Under the pieces are notes generated by a model. The model searched no databases and had not been told where the DNA came from. It saw nothing but the letters and a program-made list of their open reading frames with translations. Positions 60,140-64,000 of a stretch of DNA of 64,000 nt are shown piece after piece. A program made the position numbers and the translations under genes. The stretch's first letter is position 1. Each line of letters begins with the position of its first letter. Source of the stretch: Streptomyces sp. NBC_00223 (GTDB lineage: Bacteria; Actinomycetota; Actinomycetes; Streptomycetales; Streptomycetaceae); NCBI RefSeq assembly GCF_036199905.1, contig NZ_CP108109.1:7780001-7844000 (forward strand), written 5' to 3'.

Positions 60140-60694
60140 ATGCGACGCGGCACCATCCCCGGCAGTACCGGCACCGTACGCCCGGTGCGGCGGTTCGGCG
60201 ACCCCGGACTGCACGCCCCCTGCGCGGAGGTCACCGAGTTCGGCGCGGAGCTGTACCGGCTGATCGAGGACATGTTCGCCTCGATGTACGCGGCCGGCGG
60301 GGTCGGGCTGGCGGCCAATCAGCTCGGCGTCCCCCTGCGGGTGTTCGTCTACGACTGCCCGGACGACGAGGACCGCCGCCATCTGGGCCATCTGGTCAAC
60401 CCGGGCCCGGTGCGCACCGGCGGGATCATTCTGACCGGCCCCGAGGGCTGTCTGTCGCTGCCCGGGATCGAGTCGGGCGTCCGGCGCCACGACGAGGCCG
60501 CCGTCGACGGCTTCGACATGCTGGGACGGCCGCTGACCGTGGAGGGCACCGGGTTCTTCGCCCGCTGCCTCCAGCACGAGGGCGACCACTTGGAGGGCAC
60601 GGTCTTCTCCGACCGGCTGCGCGGCCCGCGCCGGGCCCGGGCGCTGTGGGCCGCCCGCCGCGGCGCCGGGAGCCGCGGCTCCTCGGCGGACTAG
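60140..60694 (+). CDS. def: Peptide deformylase
   Basis: A 184-residue metal-dependent deformylase. All three motifs are present: GVGLAANQ (54-61), EGCLSLP (102-108, with metal ligand C104) and QHEGDHLEG (145-153, H146, E147, H150). It removes N-formyl groups from nascent proteins. Streptomycetes carry several def genes. ATG 60140 lies 7 nt after TACGCT (60127-60132), so it is probably leaderless. The 3' end overlaps the convergent TetR gene by 4 nt. Confidence 0.95.
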   Translation: MRRGTIPGSTGTVRPVRRFGDPGLHAPCAEVTEFGAELYRLIEDMFASMYAAGGVGLAANQLGVPLRVFVYDCPDDEDRRHLGHLVNPGPVRTGGIILTGPEGCLSLPGIESGVRRHDEAAVDGFDMLGRPLTVEGTGFFARCLQHEGDHLEGTVFSDRLRGPRRARALWAARRGAGSRGSSAD

Positions 60695-61338
60695 AGTCCC
60701 CGGCTGCCCGCGCGGTCGTCGGCGACGGCGAGCCGGCCCCACAGCAGGTCCGCCAGGCCGCGTACCAACTCGTCGCGGGAGCAGGGCCGCTCGCCCAGCC
60801 ACCAGTCGCCCGCCGCGTACATCATGCCGACGATGCCGTGCCCCCAGACCCGGGCCAGCTGCCGGGTGTCAGGGCCGAGGTCGAGGCGTTCCGCTATCAC
60901 CTCGCCGAGGTCCTCGCCCATCCGCCGCAGCAGCGGGACCTGGTGCCGCCCGACGTCGAAGCCCTTCTCGCCGTCGGCGGCGGGCGTCTCGGCCGGGTGC
61001 ATCAGGAAGCGGTAGACCTGCGGGCGGGTCTCGATCGCCGACAGATAGGCGTGCAGGGTCGCCTCGACCCGGTCGCGGCGGTCGCCTGCGGAGTCGAGCG
61101 CGGTGCGCAGCGTGGCCAGCAGGGCGTCGGTGTGGCGCTTGGCCAGCGCCCGGTACAGCCCGCTCTTGTCGCCGAAGTGCCGGTAGAGGATCGGCTTGGT
61201 GATGCCCGCCTCGGCGGCGATGGCGTTCATGGACGCCTCGGGGCCGTCCCGCAGCACCACGCGTTCGGCGGCTTCGAGCAGCTCGACGCGCCGCCGCTCC
61301 GTAGCCGTCCGCTGGTCCCGCCGCTGGCCGGTCTCCAC
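60691..61338 (-). CDS. TetR family transcriptional regulator
   Basis: A 215-residue TetR protein with helix-turn-helix at about residues 35-60 (NAIAAEAGITKPILYRHFGDKSGLY) and a C-terminal domain with a Trp-rich late helix (MMYAAGDWWLGE). GTG 61338 follows GGAGG. It is divergent from an acyl-CoA dehydrogenase gene, and a perfect inverted repeat lies between. Control of fatty acid metabolism is likely, with an acyl-CoA as plausible ligand. Confidence 0.92.
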   Translation of the reverse strand: METGQRRDQRTATERRRVELLEAAERVVLRDGPEASMNAIAAEAGITKPILYRHFGDKSGLYRALAKRHTDALLATLRTALDSAGDRRDRVEATLHAYLSAIETRPQVYRFLMHPAETPAADGEKGFDVGRHQVPLLRRMGEDLGEVIAERLDLGPDTRQLARVWGHGIVGMMYAAGDWWLGERPCSRDELVRGLADLLWGRLAVADDRAGSRGL

Positions 61339-61421
61339 CCGAGCCTCCCCGGTTGTTCGATTGCTGGTGGTCTGCGCAACGTAACACCCCTCGTGCCCCG
61401 GTCTGCCCGCGGTGGGGTGAG

Positions 61422-61460
61422 TTGACATTCTTTACCAGGGGGTAACAGACTTCTGTTACC
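61422..61460 (+). promoter_or_regulatory. Promoter and TetR operator of acyl-CoA dehydrogenase gene
   Basis: TTGACA (61422-61427) is a consensus -35 box. GGTAACAG-ACTT-CTGTTACC (61441-61460) is a perfect inverted repeat just downstream and would cover the -10 region (CAGACT at 61446-61451). TTACC/GGTAA half-sites also occur at 61431-61435 and near 61466. Confidence 0.75.
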
Positions 61461-61487
61461 GCAAGTAACCACCACGTGGAGGGGACG

Positions 61488-62735
61488 ATGGGCGACTTCA
61501 CGCTCGATCTCGACGACGACCAGCGGGCCGTGCGCGACTGGATCCACGGCTTCGCCGCGGATGTCATGCGCCCGGCGGCCGCCGAGTGGGACGAGCGGGA
61601 GGAGACGCCCTGGCCGATCATCCAGGAGGCGGCCAAGATAGGCATCTACTCGCTGGACTTCTACGCCCAGCAGTACTTCGACCCCACCGGGCTCGGCATC
61701 CCGATGGCGATGGAGGAGCTGTTCTGGGGCGACGCGGGCATCGCGCTGTCCATCGTCGGCACGGGGCTGGCCGCCGTGGGTGTGCTGGCCAACGGCACGG
61801 ACGAGCAGATCGGCACATGGGTCCCGCAGATGTACGGCGACGCCGACGACGTGAAGGTCGCCGCCTTCTGCTCCTCGGAGCCGGACGCCGGCTCCGACGT
61901 GGCCGCCATGCGCACCCGGGCGGTGTACGACGAGGCCACCGGCGAGTGGGTGCTCAACGGCACCAAGACCTGGGCCACCAACGGCGGGATCGCCAACGTC
62001 CATGTGGTGGTCGCCGTGGTCGACCCCGGGCTCGGCTCCCGGGGCCACGCCTCCTTCATCGTCCCGCCGGGCACACCGGGGCTGTCGCAGGGCCAGAAGT
62101 TCAAGAAGCACGGCATCCGGGCCTCGCACACCGCCGAGGTCGTCCTGGAGGACGTCCGCGTCCCCGGCGACTGCCTGCTCGGCGGCAAGGACAAGCTGGA
62201 CGAGCGGCTGGCCCGGGCCCGCGAGCGGGCGAAGGCGGGGAGCACGGGCAGCGGGGGCAGCGCGGGGAGTGTGAAGAACGCGGCGATGGCCACGTTCGAG
62301 GCGTCCCGCCCGGCGGTCGGCGCGATGGCGGTCGGCACGGCCCGCGCCGCGTACGAGTACGCGCTCGACTACGCCATGACCCGCGAGCAGTTCGGCCGTC
62401 CGATCATCGACAACCAGGGGATCGCGTTCCAGCTCGCGGACATGCGTACGCAGATCGACGCGGCCCGGCTGCTGGTCTGGCGGGCGTCCTGGATGGCGAC
62501 CGCGGGCCGGCCGTTCACCTCGGCGGAGGGCTCGATGTCCAAGCTGTTCGCCAGCGAGACGGCCAAGAAGGTCACCGCCCAGGCGGTGCAGATCCTCGGG
62601 GGCAACGGGTTCACCCGTGAGTACCCGGTGGAGCGGATGCACCGGGACAGCGCGATCTACACGATCTTCGAGGGGACGAGCGAGATCCAGCGCCTGGTCA
62701 TCGCCCGCACCCTCTCCGGCCTCCCGATCCGCTGA
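61488..62735 (+). CDS. Acyl-CoA dehydrogenase
   Basis: A 415-residue flavoprotein of the acyl-CoA dehydrogenase family. CSSEPDAGSDVAAMRT and TWATNGGIAN lie in the FAD/substrate region, YAMTREQFGRPI is the conserved C-terminal helix entry, ILGGNGFTREYPVERMHRD marks the FAD dimer contact, and FEGTSEIQRLVIAR carries the catalytic Glu. A short Gly/Ser-rich loop (KAGSTGSGGSAGS) is inserted near residue 250. Chain length preference is unknown. ATG 61488 follows GGAGG; GTG 61476 is a weaker choice. Confidence 0.93.
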   Translation: MGDFTLDLDDDQRAVRDWIHGFAADVMRPAAAEWDEREETPWPIIQEAAKIGIYSLDFYAQQYFDPTGLGIPMAMEELFWGDAGIALSIVGTGLAAVGVLANGTDEQIGTWVPQMYGDADDVKVAAFCSSEPDAGSDVAAMRTRAVYDEATGEWVLNGTKTWATNGGIANVHVVVAVVDPGLGSRGHASFIVPPGTPGLSQGQKFKKHGIRASHTAEVVLEDVRVPGDCLLGGKDKLDERLARARERAKAGSTGSGGSAGSVKNAAMATFEASRPAVGAMAVGTARAAYEYALDYAMTREQFGRPIIDNQGIAFQLADMRTQIDAARLLVWRASWMATAGRPFTSAEGSMSKLFASETAKKVTAQAVQILGGNGFTREYPVERMHRDSAIYTIFEGTSEIQRLVIARTLSGLPIR

Positions 62736-62765
62736 CCGCCTCCGGCGCGGGGCGAAGCGGCGGGG

Positions 62766-62906
62766 TCAGTCGCGGTAGCCGCGCAGGAGGAACCAGCCGA
62801 GGAGGGCCACGCCGACGACCGAGACGACGATGAAGCCGCGCATCACCGGGCCCGGGCCGGGCGAGTGGCTGACCGCGAGGGTCGTCAGCACGGAGTGGAT
62901 CTGCAT
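62766..62906 (-). CDS. Small single-pass membrane protein (46 residues)
   Basis: A 46-residue protein: MQIHSVLTTLAVSHSPGPGP leads into one hydrophobic segment (MRGFIVVSVVGVALLGWFLL) and ends RGYRD. AAGGAG lies 5-6 nt before ATG 62906, a good ribosome-binding site. The segment plus basic residues suggests a membrane-anchored peptide. Function is unknown; it lies between the acyl-CoA dehydrogenase (convergent) and the FUSC gene. Confidence 0.75.
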   Translation of the reverse strand: MQIHSVLTTLAVSHSPGPGPVMRGFIVVSVVGVALLGWFLLRGYRD

Positions 62907-63035
62907 GGCAACTCCTTAAACTTCGACGCCTCAGCGTAGACCCCGCCGTACCCCGCCTCCGCCGCCGGGGGCCACAGCACGGCCGCCTCCGGTCGTCCCC
63001 CTTCGCCCCCCGGCCGGGCCCCCGGCGCCCGGCCG

Positions 63036-64000
63036 TCAGGGCGCCGCGCGGGTGGCGCCGCCGGCCGGGTGGCCGCGCCCGGGGGAGCGCGGCCGCAGCG
63101 CCTCCGCCAGCTCGCCCAGCGTCTCCGTCAGCAGCTCGCCCCCGCGCCGGACGATCCGCTCCTCGGGCGGCCCGCCCCGCCACTCCGCCAGCACCGGGTC
63201 CAGCGGCCTCCAGTCCGGCGCCCGCCGCTCCCGTACGGCCTGCGCCGCCACCGCCGTCGTCTCGCGCAGGGCCGTCGCGAAACGCGCCGCGCCCGGCAGC
63301 GGGGCCGCGTCCCGCGGCGGCAGATGGGCCTCCATCAGCAGCCCGATCCGGCCGAGCGCGGACAGCGCCGCGTCGGCGTTGCGCACCGCGGTGCGCGACA
63401 GCCCGCGGTGCCGCACCGGCTCGACGTCCGCGCGGGCCACCGCCTGGTCCCAGGCCGCGCCCGCCGCCCGCAGTTCCAGCAGCGCCTGCCGTACGGCCCG
63501 CGACCGCGCCCGGCCGGGCTCCGCGTACGCCTCCATCACCGTGGCCGCGTACCCGGCCGAGGCCTCCAGCCACTCCGCGAGCCGGTCGCGCAGCCGGGGC
63601 GTCTCCCAGGCCGGGAAGACCGCGTAGGCGATCATCGCCAGCATCCCGCCGAGCAGGGTCAGCAGCACCCGGTCCCGTACCGTCTGCTCCCACTGCACCC
63701 CCGCCATGCCCAGCAGGAAGACCACGTACGCGCCCACGCACACCTGCGCGACCACGTATCCGGTACGCAGCAGCAGGTACATCAGTCCCACCGACAGCAC
63801 GGCCAGCCCCGCGGAGGTGTACGTGCCCGGGTGCAGGGCCTGGGCGACGGCCGAGGCGAGGGTGACGCCGACGAGGGTGCCGGCGAAACGCCCGACGCCG
63901 CGCTCGAAGGTCTGGGTGAAGTCCGGGCGCATCACCATCACCGAGGCCATCGGCACCCAGTAGCCGTGGCCGAGCGGCAGCGCCGTGCCCAGGAGGTAGC
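63036..64000 (-). CDS. FUSC family membrane protein (partial, N-terminus beyond right edge)
   Basis: The frame is open to the right edge; at least 321 residues are visible. GYWVPMASVMVMRPDFTQTFERGVGRFAGTLVG is the FUSC (fusaric acid resistance/YccS-like) signature, here split by the edge region near 63957. About four hydrophobic segments follow, then a long soluble helical region from about 63570 down to 63036. Family members are thought to be aromatic acid or inhibitor exporters. Confidence 0.88.
   Translation of the reverse strand, partial: YLLGTALPLGHGYWVPMASVMVMRPDFTQTFERGVGRFAGTLVGVTLASAVAQALHPGTYTSAGLAVLSVGLMYLLLRTGYVVAQVCVGAYVVFLLGMAGVQWEQTVRDRVLLTLLGGMLAMIAYAVFPAWETPRLRDRLAEWLEASAGYAATVMEAYAEPGRARSRAVRQALLELRAAGAAWDQAVARADVEPVRHRGLSRTAVRNADAALSALGRIGLLMEAHLPPRDAAPLPGAARFATALRETTAVAAQAVRERRAPDWRPLDPVLAEWRGGPPEERIVRRGGELLTETLGELAEALRPRSPGRGHPAGGATRAAP

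Overview
The window is 64 kb of very GC-rich, densely packed actinobacterial chromosome, almost certainly from a Streptomyces or a close relative. The signs are extreme third-position GC, many GTG and TTG starts, probable leaderless genes with a TANNNT box 6-7 nt before the start codon, an XRE/DUF397/ATP-binding regulatory trio, a MurT/GatD pair, an ACT-GNAT fusion acetyltransferase and a c-di-AMP (ydaO-type) riboswitch before a cell-wall hydrolase. From memory, the gene set (bio genes, purB, a clpP paralogue, pfkA, murT/gatD, def) resembles the SCO12xx part of the S. coelicolor core chromosome; this could not be checked here. I see no prophage, insertion sequence, CRISPR array, tRNA or rRNA.

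Layout. 1-5 kb holds small housekeeping genes (hotdog thioesterase, DedA, LbH acyltransferase, YbaK-like deacylase, CoA-binding protein, YigZ). 5.1-10.2 kb is sbcD-sbcC, with SbcC carrying a tandem-repeat insertion. 10-25 kb is a run of regulators paired with their likely targets: Lrp/rhodanese, MarR/MFS, MocR/EamA exporter, GntR, ROK, plus a DUF885 peptidase-like protein, an ACT-GNAT protein and an SDR. 25-32 kb has mug-purB, an SGNH hydrolase and a pair of CNNM/CBS membrane proteins. 32-39 kb has a small RHH/Fic toxin-antitoxin-like pair and the biotin genes: bioB-bioA and a detached bioD on the minus strand, bioF divergent. 39-41 kb is the XRE/DUF397/ATPase trio. 41-50 kb holds TetR with a fused ABC exporter, the riboswitch-controlled NlpC/P60 enzyme, a ClpP operon divergent from a Phd/YefM antitoxin-like gene, a class I amidotransferase and a secreted S33 peptidase. 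50-64 kb holds an epimerase, PlsC, a TetR/MFS pair, CtaG, PfkA, GatD/MurT, peptide deformylase, TetR with an acyl-CoA dehydrogenase, and a FUSC membrane protein cut by the right edge.

The most unusual feature is a set of GC-rich tandem repeats. Three exact-register 237-bp units lie in frame inside sbcC (7418-8128). Imperfect repeats fill two gene-free gaps (about 17480-18450 and 23230-23760). Two arrays of units of about 108-112 bp flank bioD in opposite orientation (32763-33588 and 34441-34966), ending in a 99-bp inverted repeat. Their units are not multiples of three throughout, so the intergenic arrays are not coding. They separate bioD from bioBA, to which it would normally be joined.

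Regulatory signals are unusually readable: operators sit over the promoters of the MarR, GntR, TetR and TA genes, and long perfect hairpins lie between convergent genes.
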